Part shown: positions 35,370 through 47,714 of the stretch, piece by piece
Position numbering within the stretch: the first letter of the stretch is position 1
Layout of the letters: each line of letters opens with the position of its first letter
From: Glossina fuscipes
Lineage: Eukaryota; Arthropoda; Insecta; Diptera; Glossinidae
Direction: 5' to 3'
DNA length: 64,000 nt
Assembly: GCF_014805625.2 (NCBI RefSeq)
Contig: NW_024003726.1
Span: 1,486,968 to 1,550,967 of the forward strand
Translations under genes and position numbers: made by a program
The notes under the pieces: model-generated
What the model was told of the DNA's origin: nothing
The model's database searches: none
Seen by the model: the letters and a program-made list of their open reading frames with translations, nothing else

Positions 35370-38300
35370 AGTTTTATATTTATATAAAGTTGACCGTGCG
35401 GCCGTTTTAATACAATAATGAAAAACATCCAAACTTTGTTGTTGCATTGCGGTTCATCTACACGTTGTCCAATTATGCAGCCATGCGGTCGGGTAAATGG
35501 TTTTTGTTATTGTTATTATTATTATTGATGCAACGTTAAATAAAATCTTAGAGCTTTCGGCTAATCAACGATATTGATATTATTAACCGCAACAACAAAT
35601 GCGAGGAAACTACATGTCATGGGAACGAACGTTGACTTAGATTGTCGAAGGCGATTTTTGCAATTTCACAAGAGTAAGAGTTGCACGCCTATGTATGTAT
35701 GAGGACGCAGAATCCAATAACAATCTTAAAGCAATTTCCATATCTTCTTGTTTTGAAGAAAAGGAAATTAAGCGAAAATACGCAGTCAGTAATAATGAAC
35801 AACCGGGAAACTATGAGAATGGTACGTATTAAAAATAATAATAATAATAATAGATAGCAGAGATGGCTATCTTTAGCTTGAGCCCATCTATGGATTGTAC
35901 CTTATTGGAAATTTTTTAAATTCTTTTGTAATATTTTTATACAAATGACAACAGGTTAGATTTGTAAAGTATGTAAAGCATTCAGAGTCAAATTTCGGGT
36001 CAACTTACATATATGCATTTTTTGGTCCCTTTTAGAGTTCACAAAAATTCGAAAATGTGCAACTTAACATCTTTACTTTTCATTTCATTTTTAGCAAACA
36101 CTAGGGTGTAGAAAAAAAAAAGTAGAGAAAAAACCTATTATTTTCAGAAATTAACTTAAATTCATAACGGATGTTAATCTGGAATCTGCCATGATTTCTT
36201 ATCAGAACTATATAAGTTTTCAATAGAAGTAATCCCAACACGCGCAAATATCGCATTATATTTAGAAGGTAATGTATTTTTAATTGTTCTACTTCGCGTT
36301 TTCTGGCGAAGAATATATATCCACATACCAATTTGTCCTCACTTCTCTCTGGTGATGTAGACTGTTAACTTTAGCACCATTTTCGTGCAAAAAAAACTGA
36401 TCGTAGTATATTCCTTAATGTAAAACAAGAACGGCACTAAAAATAGCATTATTCAAACTTTTCTGGTTTGGTTATTTAAAAGTACACGTTTTATGTTACA
36501 ATTCTAATTGGATACAGCATATTGCGTTTCGGGTATTTTTAAAAATTTAGGATTAAATCATTAAAAAAAGGTGCCCTTTGTTAAGAAATCCGCATCACTA
36601 TTTGAAGCTATAAGCGACGTTTTCCTTAATGCAAATCTACATGTAAAAAAAAGCACACTTCCTTCGATTGAAGTGGTTTTAATCAGTATTACATATCCTC
36701 CAATGGGAAAAACTCTAAATAATTTCCAGTAAGTATTTTCCATGTTCGATTGAGCGAGCATGACAGTTAACTATTGACAGGCTGGCGTACCTGGTCAGTT
36801 GCCGCACCTCATTTTTGAGCCATGATGTACAAGTTGCTTTGAAATCATTTATTAAGAAAACTTCCTCCTTTTGGGTTTTGTTCTTGATCACATATCAACT
36901 GAGACCTAGTAATTTTGGAATCCTACCTAGAGCACACTCACATGTTCTCGTGTACTTGTGCACGCACGTAGGGAATCAAAGATTCAATGCAAATCCTCTC
37001 TTATTATGTCTTGCCCCAAAGGTCAGTAATTTAAGATTGGTGGATAGTCATGTATGTGTATGCGTTAGTGGGTGCACATGTTTATTAACATTCGCATATA
37101 GTTGCGTTATATTGTATATGCGTTGCTCATTATTCATCAATACAAAACTGAACGGTTCAAATATTGTCCGAACGTTTTAAATATAGGCTGGCCGCAGTAT
37201 ATAATGACGGCATGAAAAATTTCAAACAAGTCTTCAGTAACGGGGACCGGAAAGGGGGTAAATCAACGAATTTGTCTACAATAGCAGTCAATTTCAAAAC
37301 TCTTCCCAAAATTTTTCGAGTCCATTATTTGGAAGATAAACAACAACAATTTGAACAATTTTTTATAACTTTTTTCTTATTAAAAAAAAGTAATTTTAGC
37401 TGGTATTATCTAGAGCAAGTAATGCCTTGACTAATTTTATGGAAAATTAGTGAAACAACGTAAAAAAATATTTTGATCGCTTAAGAACTTCAAAATAAAG
37501 TTGTATCATGTATGCAACATCTTACGGCTTGAATTATGTTATACGCGTTCAATAAGAAATCACAGTTATATCAAAGTAATGACTTTTAAAATACATAAAC
37601 ATTTCATAATTTCAGCCCATATGAAGTGTCGTTTTCAGGTGACTAATGCATTGAAATTGTATGAGAGTAATAGCTAAACACGAAACTATTGGGGATGTTA
37701 GGCTTTCAATATCTTTTTCCTTCTTAAGACTCATGCAAGAAAATGTCAGTTGTGATGCTCAATCATTGCGGAGTACTTACTTGGTTATTATAGTTAATGT
37801 GTTGAAGATACTTTGTGTTTTTGTGCTCTCTTTCTTGTATATGCCAAGCTGTTCATGTGATAAGGGGATATGTATACCACCTTCTAGAACTTTCACAAAT
37901 TTTTGAAGGTACGACTCTTAATAGGAGCTTACAATTCTGCCGATTTCCAAAACTTCTAAACTAATGACTCACTTTAACAGTAACTCAGAAATGAAACAGA
38001 TGCATTATTTTAACATAATATTGGCATTCCTGAAGTATGTAAGTATAAATTGTGTATGTATTCTTTCACGGACTTGAAGCTGATCTTAAGCATTTCAATT
38101 TGCTCTCAAGGTTTAGTGTCGAAAAATTTTCAGTTTGGACGGATAACAGCAATTTTTTTTTCATTTAAGGCATAGAAACAACGCGAGTTTGGGCAAAGAT
38201 TAGACGTAAAATGCCCTCTGATCGATTGTCTGTCTATCTTGATCCCAGCAATCGTACATATGGACAGACTCCTCTATGAGTGCTTCGAGATATGTTGAGT

Positions 38301-40140
38301 AAACATAAAAATTATGTAAAACCAAGCAATCATTGCCCTCCTTATAAGCATATTAACTTGGCGTCCACATGAACACATTAATCTATACGAAATTTTTGAA
38401 CGCCACGATTTTCTATAATTTAGGGCTCTTTTCTTCGATTGTTAAACATCTTCTACAAACGTGTTTAACAGCTTAAAATTTACTCGTTTTGATTCGGGCA
38501 AATGGAATATTCTGTAGACGAAGGCATAAAATCTGAGCTTTTATTGTTGCTATTATTTTTATTTATTTACCCAACTGAAGGATGACAATGGTTGAATCCG
38601 CTTATGAATTCATGCACAGAATTGGAGAAACATTGTAAGACATATGCGCTATGAGAATAACATTGTTAACTCAGTCGTTGTATATCAATTCTGCTCTCTT
38701 AAACAATTTTCAAGTGTTCAAATATAGGATCATTAAATAAGCATTTTTTTAGGTTCGTAATAAAAAATAAACGCTAAAAGATATCAGTGTGAATTTTCTT
38801 TTATTTCAGATATCAGTTCATGTCATTCTTATTTGAAAATGGTTTAATGTAAATGACCGCCTCTGCACGTCTGTAAAAATTTATTTCTGAAACCCCGATT
38901 GTTACGACTTTTCCACACCACTCTGGTCTTTTTCACCAATAACGCGAAAAATCTTGATGAATAAAATTATTGAGAGCTCGTCTATTCGGGTAAGCCAATG
39001 TTTGAATAGAACCCCAAAATAAAAACCCAATAGAACTATATCACATGGTCTTTGTGGCAAGCTGAAAACGCATTTTTAGGGGTTAAACGATCATTGAATT
39101 TTTCTCCCAATGAATTGATTTTGCATGAAATTTATCCTATGTTTTATCATTTTGTTGAATTCACATATCGTTGAAGTCGAAATCTTCTAAATTTTGCTAC
39201 AAAAAATCAATTGTCATGTTTCTCCAGCTTTCTCTATTGACGATAACTGCGATATCATTTTCATGTTCAAAAAAAAGATTTTCAGACCGCCAACTACATT
39301 CAAAAGTTATTTTTGTAAAATTTCCCCACGCACGAAACGTAACCGTGGGTTCATAATTCTGCAATAATTTTGAAAAACAAATGTACGTTCTGTATATATT
39401 GTATTCCACAAATAATGGCAAGTTTCAAACAATATACTAAATAAATGATATGTTCCAAATTTTGATAGGATTTGGTTTTGATAGGGTTTGCTTTGGAAAC
39501 TGGAATGAGTGACTGCAGTAACATACGTCTCCTTGATTGCATGCTATCAGCATAGGAATAATCTATATGAATCTTTTAACATTTTTCAATTGAATTACTT
39601 TGCCAATTCTTGACGTTTAATAATTTATTTAATTTAATTAATACGTTACTTTTGGCATTAAAAAAAAAATAATGCATAAAATTCTAACGGACAAGTTCCT
39701 AAAGAAATCCAACAGTAAATGTGACACATTTTGAAAATAAACTAAAAATTTCATTAGATCTTTGGGAATTTGGGTGTTCTATAGGTACGCATGACTTGCA
39801 TATACCCAAATATACATAATATATGTTTGCATACACAACAAAAACATTACATATAATATAATATTATTTTTGTGCATAATTATATACAGGCAAACCTGTA
39901 ATAATTCAATACTACTCGTCGTAGTTCAAAACGCGCATATTTTTGCGATGAACTGGTTCGTAATCGTTTTCGTCACTTGAAGATACTACTTATGACTAAA
40001 AATAAAATAAAAATCATAAAAAACTATATCTAAATAGGGAAAACAATTAATTTGCCTTTAATCTCACTATAAAATTAATCCCGTCTTAATGGTTAAAAGG
40101 TCAGCAATTAACTAAAGTTATTAGATGGCGCAGTATGTAT
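35370..40140. other. No recognisable gene
   Basis: Nearly 5 kb with only short scattered frames; the longest, 121 codons at 36,815-37,180, has no recognisable domain and a composition typical of chance frames. No transposon motif could be assigned. Confidence 0.5.
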
Positions 40141-40317
40141 TGAAATTGGCTGATACAATATATGCATAAGAACATTGAGCATGCCTAATGAAATAGGCTG
40201 ATGCAATAGGTATGAAAATGGCTGTTGCAATGTGTACATACACACTGATAGCAAAAAAAGTGATGCCAACACAGTTCAGATTGACCTAACCTCTCGGCGA
40301 AATTCAATGTGTCGATA

Positions 40318-40425
40318 TTCCGCACAAAAAAAAAAATCGCACAAAAAGAATCGCACAAAAAAAAGATTCGCACAAAAAGAATCGCACAAAAAAAAGCGCA
40401 TAAAAAAAGACAGCACAAAAACAGG
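40318..40425. repeat. GCACAAAA-type short tandem array
   Basis: About eight copies of a 9-13-bp unit GCACAAAAA(A)(GAATC) with A-tract length variation. It sits just upstream of the 5' LTR remnant of the gypsy element. Confidence 0.85.
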
Positions 40426-40453
40426 TTTGACTGTATATGCAAGTATACATTAT

Positions 40454-40650
40454 GTTATTTGTTTGTATGTCACCGCAACTTGATTGCGTTGTTATTATGT
40501 CTAGCTACGACACATGCGAAAATGCTTAATGCAAACACATATTTTTATGCCAATGATAAGAATATGCTGAACTTCAGACAGTTGCAATTCTTAACTCTAG
40601 GTTCATTTTTGAGTTGAACAAAATCAGTTGTTAAAAACCCAAAAAAGCGA
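40454..40650 (+). repeat. Left LTR remnant of the gypsy element
   Basis: Shares ATTTGTTTGTATGTCAC near its left and TCAGTTGTTAAAAAC near its right with 47,061-47,256, at matching spacing. The middle contains a segment (40,475-40,506) present in the partner in inverted orientation. The true left boundary may lie further left, through the repeated GGCTGATGCAATA-type motifs at 40,142-40,230, but no matching sequence is seen in the partner. Confidence 0.65.
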
Positions 40651-42828
40651 AAACTTCAGTCGGTGAAAGAAAAAAAATAAAACAAACAAAATATATCTGC
40701 AGATATATTTATAGAATATCCATTCAATAATAACAATAACTGTTAACACAATATATCTAAAAACATATTATAGAAAAAAAAAATTGAAGGAAACTTAGAA
40801 GAAAACTTTTCCATGAATGCTGAACCAATTCAGTTAAGGATTGAACAACTTGAGATTTTGGTACTACAGCAGGCGATTATAAAACACCGACAACAACACC
40901 AGCTATAGCTTTAAAATGAAATAGCCAAGCATATTTAACAGATGCAGCAACAAAAAGCTGAATACGAAAATCATACGATGTAAATGCAGACAATATCCCA
41001 ATATCAGCTAAAGCAAGGACAGCTTCAACAGCTTGCTTTAGTACTCGGCGCACACCATGTCCTGGATCAGTTTCACCAATAGGAGCCCTTTGAAGAAGGT
41101 CATCAGCTTCGTGTTTTTTTTAAATCGATGGAAAATGCCTTGAGTTTGCGTGGCCACAACGCAGAGTTAATAAAATATGGCAAATGTAAAATATAGGAAG
41201 TTTCTCGGAGATACAGCGAGGTCAACCCTTATGTTGCGAGAGCACAGCAGCTGGAATGGGACAAGACGACAACTCAAGATATATTTTGGAGCAAGGAAAC
41301 TTTGCTCCGACGCATTTGACTACTGCAGATATATAAAAACAAGTAATATTAGAGACCTTTTTAATATATTCATAGAATCTAAACTTGATATAAATGAGAT
41401 ATTCATACATGACGAACAAAACCCCGAAATATACCACGCAATGTTAACGGAGATTTCAGTGAAATACTTTTTACAAAAATCAACGAAAATCTTACAACTT
41501 GCGTAAAAGATCAAAGCTATCATAATTAGGTTTAACCTTTTTGAAACAACGTTAAGTAAACTTTTTCGGTCTCATACTTTAAGAGGTACGAATACAACAA
41601 CGCCAATTAGTCACACTTTCCTGGAAAGTAATTAAACTTTGTGATTCCGCTTAGCGCAATTAATATGAAGCTTAACACTTTTATTTATAGGGATGTAGAT
41701 ATTCAATTAGAATCTTTGACAATCTATTTCTTTATCTGTGATAATTTTCATTATTGGCGCTCTATTTGAAAATTTCATTTCGGCGAGAGTTTCGAATTAC
41801 GATTAGTCGTATGAAAAGTAATAAAAACATAAAGGAGAAATTGTTTTCGGATTGAAACAAGCCTAACAAGACTAACGAGCAAAATCTATAACTTTACATA
41901 TACTGATAAATTTATCAAAGAAAAACGCCGATTTTTTATGCCGTACGAATACATCAGTATGCAATATCGATCCTAATTAAGATTTGTTTTACGTGGTCTC
42001 ATGGGATACGCATATCCTTTCGAAGTGCAATCCGGACAAGAAGGCAAAAGAAATAGACTAGCAGATGAATCAGATTTGGATCATCAATAATGTTGTCTTA
42101 CGATTAGCCAGAGTGATACCGAGAATGAGGTATCATATAGTGTTTTTCGATCATTTTTACAATCATGCGATGCTATCTTTCGAAATAAACGGATCCATTG
42201 TGTCCGATAGAATAGATTGTAGGCTAATTGTAGGCTCGCGAACAAGAAATATCTAATGAATACGACCATCCCTAAACGATCTTATAAGCAAAGAATTTGT
42301 AATAAGTAATACGCAAGGAATTTTGGATAAACTAGACAAAATTCAACATATTTCATATTTCAATATTGATTTGGCAAAAGATTTTCACCAAGTTTTGATA
42401 AAAGAAGAGGCCAACACATAAATAAAATTTGTATCATCTATTTAGACGATATAAAAAAATTCAGAATCGGCTTCGAGAAGTCAAGATCAAAATGCAAATC
42501 GATAAGTCCTTCCGAGTCATTTTTACATTCAAAGTTGTCAAACCCGATCCCAAAAAGATAGAAATTGTTCACAATCTCAAATTTCTTGATATACGAAAAT
42601 ACTAATCATTTATGGGAATGATGGGCTCTTAAAACTTATCAAAGACTGCGAAGATGCCTATCCAATTACTAAATAACAAATTTTATAGCAGGGTTTGAGA
42701 AATTAAAGGTTATTCCGATAAGTCCTCCTATTTTACTTTTCCAAAATTTTAATGAAAAGCTTAAACTAATAGCAGATGACAGTAACTTTCACTTGGTGCT
42801 GTTTAACACAGGACGGCCATCCTAAATA

Positions 42829-44035
42829 TTAGTTTGGGGAAAAAGAAATCCATTACTTTTTCGGTAGATGGCTGCACTGATAGATTTCTCATAAAGTATC
42901 GATCAAACAATTTCATATTTATGCTCATTGGAAAGGTGACATTTCGCAGTAAAAAAAATTCTTTTGCTGTTTTTTGTCTGGTGCATTCAGTTGTGAGTTA
43001 CAGCGTGTTAAAAATGGAAGTGAACAAAGAGAAAATTCGGTACATTTTACAGTTTTTCTTTGACAAAGGCGAAAATGCAAGCCAGGCGGCTAAAATTGTG
43101 AATGGTGCTTATGGTTCCAATACTGTAACAGTCAATTATGTGCAATTTTGGTTTCGTAGATTCCGTTCAGGAATTTTTGATGTTAAAGATGCACCTCGCA
43201 CAGGTAGGCCGGTCGTCGAAAATGTCGATAAAATCGGAGAAATGATCGAAGTTGACCGGCATGTTAGCAGCCGTAACATCGCCCATGAGCTAAAAATCGA
43301 CCATAAAACAGTTTTAAACCATTTACACAAAGCTGGATTCAAAAAGAAGCTCGATGTTCGAATTTCCATCTGCGAAGCCTTGGCCAAACGGAATGATATA
43401 GACCCATTTCTTAAACGGATGGTGACTGGAGATGAGAAATGGATCACATACGATAACCCTGTGCGAAAACGATCGTGGTCAAAGAGCGGTGAAGCACCTC
43501 AAACGACCAGGAAGGTTTTGAAGGGGATTATTTATTTTGAGTTGCTTCCATATGTCCAAACGCTAAATTCTGATCTCTACTGTCAACAACTGGACCGTTT
43601 GAAGATAGCGATTGACCAGAAACGGCGAGAATTGGCCAACAGGAGAGGTGTCGTGTTCCACCAGGACAACGCTAGGCCACACACATCTACAGTGACTCGC
43701 CAGAAACTTCGGGAGCTTGGTTGGGAAGTTTTAATGCATCCGCCGTACAGTTCGGACTTGGCACCAAGCGATTATCATCTTTTTCTTGCATTGCAAAATT
43801 TCTTTAATGATAAAACATTGGAATCTAGGGAGGATTGTGAAAATCGACTACTAGAGTTTTTTGCAAATAGAGACCAGGACTTCTATGAGAGAAGCATTTT
43901 GAAGTTACCTTTAAAATGGCAACAAATCATACAACAAAACGGTGCATATTTGACCCAAATCGGACAATCCGAAGCATGTTAAATAAAGTCCTGAAGTTCA
44001 TATAAAAATAATGGATTTCTTTTTCCCCAAACTAA
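42829..44035 (+). mobile_element. Mariner transposon with perfect terminal repeats
   Basis: A 1,207-bp element with 27-bp terminal inverted repeats identical at both ends (42,829-42,855 and 44,009-44,035, starting TTAGTTTGGGGAAAAAGAAA), flanked by the TA target duplication (42,827-42,828 and 44,036-44,037). It is inserted in the RNase H region of the gypsy element: QDGHP on the left and ATRTL on the right lie either side of the TA. The intact repeats and open reading frame make it far younger than its host element. Confidence 0.97.
43014..43982 (+). CDS. Mariner transposase, uninterrupted but internally shortened
   Basis: 322 codons from ATG at 43,014 to TAA. The frame is open further upstream, but MEVNKEKIRYILQFFFDKGE is the usual mariner start. 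Helix-turn-helix region: NASQAAKIVNGAYG, WFRRFRSG, APRTGRP, NIAHELKIDHKTVLNHLHKA. Catalytic D34D triad: D140 (TGDEKW), D218 (HQDNARPH), D253 (APSDYH), the last two separated by 34 residues. It departs from intact relatives in two ways: the WVPHEL-type linker is missing after KKLDV, which runs directly into RISICEALAKRN, and D140 to D218 is about 15 residues shorter than usual, with the CxWWD strand absent (TTRKVLKGIIYFEL). Probably catalytically dead, though a substrate for transposase supplied in trans. Confidence 0.9.
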   Translation: MEVNKEKIRYILQFFFDKGENASQAAKIVNGAYGSNTVTVNYVQFWFRRFRSGIFDVKDAPRTGRPVVENVDKIGEMIEVDRHVSSRNIAHELKIDHKTVLNHLHKAGFKKKLDVRISICEALAKRNDIDPFLKRMVTGDEKWITYDNPVRKRSWSKSGEAPQTTRKVLKGIIYFELLPYVQTLNSDLYCQQLDRLKIAIDQKRRELANRRGVVFHQDNARPHTSTVTRQKLRELGWEVLMHPPYSSDLAPSDYHLFLALQNFFNDKTLESREDCENRLLEFFANRDQDFYERSILKLPLKWQQIIQQNGAYLTQIGQSEAC

Positions 44036-44665
44036 TATTACGCCACAAGAACACTTTATGTTCAGGAAAAATCTGCTCGACTATAGAGCAGGAATCAGCT
44101 ATAACTTGGGAAGTGAAATATTTAACAACTTACTATGGTGTTGAAGTTCAATACAGATCAACAATTACTTAAGTTGCGGTAAGCTATAAACAATGGAAAG
44201 AACACCCCAAGGTATAAAATTGATTACATTAAGAGCAAAGAAAATCGTATGGCTAATTTCGCGCGTCCCGTAGTTGTTGAGACAAATGAGACTCTCTGTG
44301 GAGAGTTTCAAAACCAGTAAAAATTCCTCGAATTAAGACTTCTTCCTTACTGGTGGAAACAATCCACTCTCAGGAGGAGGAAGTAAATGACAATTTCTCT
44401 ATCTTAGAGACAGTTATTAATAGATTCAAAACGCAAATAATAATAACAGATAATAAAAGTAATAAAGCAGCACAATTAATTTTTTAATAAAAACAAAATG
44501 TGTATAAATAGGGCAGATTTATCTCTCAGAAAATTGGTAATATGCTTTGTAGTCATTTTTTAAAAGGCCGTGTAGTAATTTATTATAGAGTAGACGAAAG
44601 AACTTAGTATTAGTTTCAAAGCGCTATTAAAAAAAATTATTCGGAACAGGTCTGATATTAAATTT

Positions 44666-44953
44666 GTGAAATGTTTTTATTTTGCTGAAGGGGGATCAGG
44701 AGGAATGTACAACCTTAAATTAAAAACAACACTTCTTAAAATCGTAAGTATTTATGATTTTTGTCCATTTACAAAATATGACAGAAATCCAGTAAAATCC
44801 AAATTCCGTCACACAATTCCATGTACTTCAAATGAAATAATCCATGCAGATACATATGCCAATAGTGTCATAATTTTTATATATAAATTCCCCAAATATG
44901 ATTTGCATTTTACCATTCGAGATAGAAATGGTCAGACTATTGTTCAAAAATAG
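44666..44953 (+). pseudogene. Gypsy integrase fragment
   Basis: Within the interrupted gypsy element: FTKYDRNPVKSKF, SNEIIHADTYAN, FIYKFPKYDLHF and RDRNGQTIVQK follow the order of the integrase zinc-binding tail and the start of the catalytic core (first acidic residue in HADTY). A stop follows, and the next part (45,011 on) is in another frame. Inactive. Confidence 0.65.
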
Positions 44954-45929
44954 AATATATTGAGTTTAATACCGAAAATATTCGCAAATATTTAAATAAA
45001 GAGAACACAGAATATCATTTTACAAAAGCTAGAAACTCTATAGGCAGCTCAGATAATGAAAGACAAAACAAAAGATTTCTCAAAAAATTAGTGTCTTGAA
45101 TCTTGAAAAAATAATGCCAATTATAAACGTAACGGTTAAAGGTATTAAGTTTTACAACCATACCTCTCATTCAACAATCAAATGTAATTTTTTCCAAGTT
45201 TATAAAAGCCACAAAATGTAGAATAATAAGCAAGCAAAACAGAAAGCTCTGATTTTCTCACAAATGGTTTCAGTTCAGATACTGCTATTAACTTACTTTT
45301 ATTAACAAGAAAATAAAAACTATAGAAATTGTAAACCAAGCTATAATTCTACCTTATATGGTAAACTGATACTACCGATATCAAATTCTAAATTTCTAGA
45401 AATCGATTCAGATAAAAAGTATTTTATAATTATTAATAATATACCATAAAAGTAGAAGGAAAATAAATCATTAAAATATCTAGAAAGAAATTGCAGCTGT
45501 ACTATAGATTCGGATTGCAAACTTAAATATAATGATAAATTTAACATAGTAGCGATTGATGAAGAAGCTGTTGTTGTTAAAAACACAGACAGAAAAGTGG
45601 TGTTAAATAGTTAATTAATTTGCTTTCGTTTATTTTTTAATTTTAGTAACTGTGTACGAAAAGATATAAAAAGTTGAACAGTCTTTGAGTAAAAATTCTA
45701 CTTTACAACTTAGAAATTACCAATTATTATTAATATTGTAAATAAAGTAATAGTAAAATTATGGAAAAAATGTAAAACAAACTCTGAAAGGAAAAGGTGA
45801 AAAAAGAAAAACAAGGAAGAAATTTATATTCGGCGGAGACGGAATTTCGCATACAAACGCTTTGTCCTCTTAAGATTTTAGTGTCCAAAAAATAAGTTTT
45901 TAAAAACGCCGCAAGATTTTATGTATTAA

Positions 45930-46200
45930 ACGTCCACCAGAATTAGATTATAACTAACACAATTTACCGCATTCTACTTTCCGACTCCTCTCATTTAATA
46001 CCTATATCGAAGGTATTTTTAAGAAAATATATATCCAGTAAGTCGTGAGATCTATCACAATTAATTAAGAATTAACGAACTTACTTAACTCTACCCTCTA
46101 CGTCCTTTTATATGAGACCCATATTCTTGGTATTGCAACGAAAAAATTAATCCATCAGGTCGTGGTGTCCATCACATTTATTTTAGAATTAACACATTTT
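45930..46200. repeat. Imperfect 117-bp tandem repeat, related to a copy at 27 kb
   Basis: Units around 46,043 (CCAGTAAGTCGTGAGATCTA) and 46,160 (CCATCAGGTCGTGGTGTCCA) are aligned at a 117-bp spacing, each followed by a (T)TAGAATTAAC/AAGAATTAAC end. 46,131-46,178 is found inverted at 26,956-27,003 with 46 of 48 bases identical. Confidence 0.75.
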
Positions 46201-46399
46201 TAAACCGGTAATATATATCCATTTGAGGAATATACAAAATAGTTTTAAGCATTTTGTCTTGTTTACTTTATGAATGATAAGCACAACTCCTCAAAGAAGT
46301 AAAAAGGAAAATATAAGCATTTGTAAGTATATGTGCGCATGGTCGGTTTTTCCAATTTTTGCACGTAAAGGGCAGACTGTTTCGTGAAGTAAATGTGAA

Positions 46400-46650
46400 A
46401 AATTTCATTCTTGCTACTTCTATAATTTCTGAGCTACTGTTAAGAAAACCGGCTTTTCAGCTTACGCTCCGCAGCGAGCTTTTACTCTGACCAATTTCGT
46501 GCACTTTTAATACCAACTTGCGTGTAAAAACTTCCAATGGTTTTACGAAATTTGCAGTCGATGTCGTCGTTCTTGCAACCAGGAGAGTTGTGTCAACAGA
46601 CACCACACAGACGCTCAGACATGGCTTATCAGTTTAGAAGTTCATATTAA
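46400..46650 (+). repeat. Non-coding dispersed repeat, partial copy
   Basis: AATACCAACTTGCGTG ... AACTTCCAATGGTTTTACGA ... GCAACCAGGAGAGTTG ... CACACAGACG matches, in order, segments of the copies at 47.7, 54.2 and 62.1-62.8 kb. Lies inside the gypsy element. Confidence 0.6.
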
Positions 46651-47060
46651 TCAAGAATACATTAACTTTATAGGTTTCTTAAAGTTTCGTTTTTGGTATT
46701 ACATACACCATGCAAAAAAAAAAAAAAAAAATGGCTACACCCCAATACTTCAGTAGTAGGTATAAAAATAATGGTTTCTGTAATCTAAATGAAAAAAGGA
46801 AATTTCATAAAAATATTTCTTATGGGATCAACATGTTCATTCTAATTATAATATCAAGAATATTGTCAATGCTTGTATTTGTAATTCTAAAAATTAAAAA
46901 GTCAAGATAATACGGGAGCAATGCAGAAATGTGAAGCAAAGGACTAATAAACTTCCACATATACATATTTAGGCTTCCGAACTCAGGAGAAGTAAAGTCG
47001 GAGAACGTACGTATAATCAAATATACGAAATGTATGGCTCCATAAATAATCACATATTTT

Positions 47061-47256
47061 GTCATTTGTTTGTATGTCACAGCAATTTGATCACACTGAG
47101 TTTGTTTGGCGGCTAGACACAATAACAATGCGATCAAGTTGCTACGAGAATGCTTGCTCATAAGAACATGGTGAATTGTAAAACACTTACAACTTTAAGC
47201 TCTAAGTTTCTTTTTTGAGCAGAATGAAATCAGTTGATAAAAACTCAACAAAATGA
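47061..47256 (+). repeat. Right LTR remnant of the gypsy element
   Basis: Counterpart of 40,454-40,650. Contains ATTTGTTTGTATGTCACAGC, then an inverted-repeat pair (AGCAATTTGATC ... GATCAAGTTGCT) around a central segment whose reverse complement matches the left remnant. Ends with ATCAGTTGATAAAAACTC. Confidence 0.65.
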
Positions 47257-47714
47257 GAATTGTAAATCAGCCGTTCATCATTGTGCTTCTCGGTTTTGTG
47301 TGGGAATAGCTCGAGTAGATACCTAAGAGGCGAACTGTCGCCCCATAACTACCGAAAAATTTTTTTTTGGGTGTCTTTTTCTTATATCATATCCTATTCC
47401 GCAACTTCGTTGGAAATCAAACCAAACCTTATCTGCCTACATAAACAATATAGAGTAATCTACTGATCAATTATAAATGTAATAACGAGTGTCGTTTGGA
47501 GTAAAATGTTTGTTCATAGTTGCGTGGAAGTTAATAACCAAACCTTTCCTAACAATAATTAACGTTGTTAAAGGTATTAAATGATGTGATCATAAACAAC
47601 TAAGAAAACCGAATTGACCGAATTTTTTACACCCATCATCGTTATCATAAAACAGGCTCAAAAAAAAGAAAAAAACTAAGCTGCCATATTGTATAATAAC
47701 GCATGGTTGGAGTT

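Larger units (their letters stand above)
40454..47256 (+). mobile_element. 17.6/297-like Ty3/gypsy element, decayed, interrupted by a mariner
   Basis: LTR-like remnants at 40,454-40,650 and 47,061-47,256 align over equal length in the same orientation, and a possible primer-binding site CAGTCGGT follows the first (40,657-40,664). Internal order: Gln-rich gag-like region (40,814-41,080), RT pieces ISYFNIDLAKDFHQVLIKEE (about 42,350) and YLDDI (about 42,440), and RNase H ADDSNFHLV (42,774). The mariner interrupts next, after which RNase H resumes (STIEQESAITWEVKYL; DYIKSKENRMANF). Integrase pieces follow: SNEIIHADTYAN (44,829) and EYHFTKARNSIGSSD (about 45,011). 45.1-46.9 kb is too decayed to assign; an env-like remnant is possible but unproven. 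Many stops. Confidence 0.75.

Noticed and set aside
36815..37180. 121-codon open frame
   Set aside because: Cys/Leu/Val-rich with no motif, no supporting splice sites and no similarity that I recognise.
40232..40617. Lys/Arg-rich open frames with KKRIAQKK-like repeats
   Set aside because: Produced by translation of the GCACAAAA short tandem array; not a protein.
42834..43013. N-terminal extension of the mariner transposase
   Set aside because: The open frame begins inside the terminal inverted repeat; family members start at the MEVNKEK-type Met.
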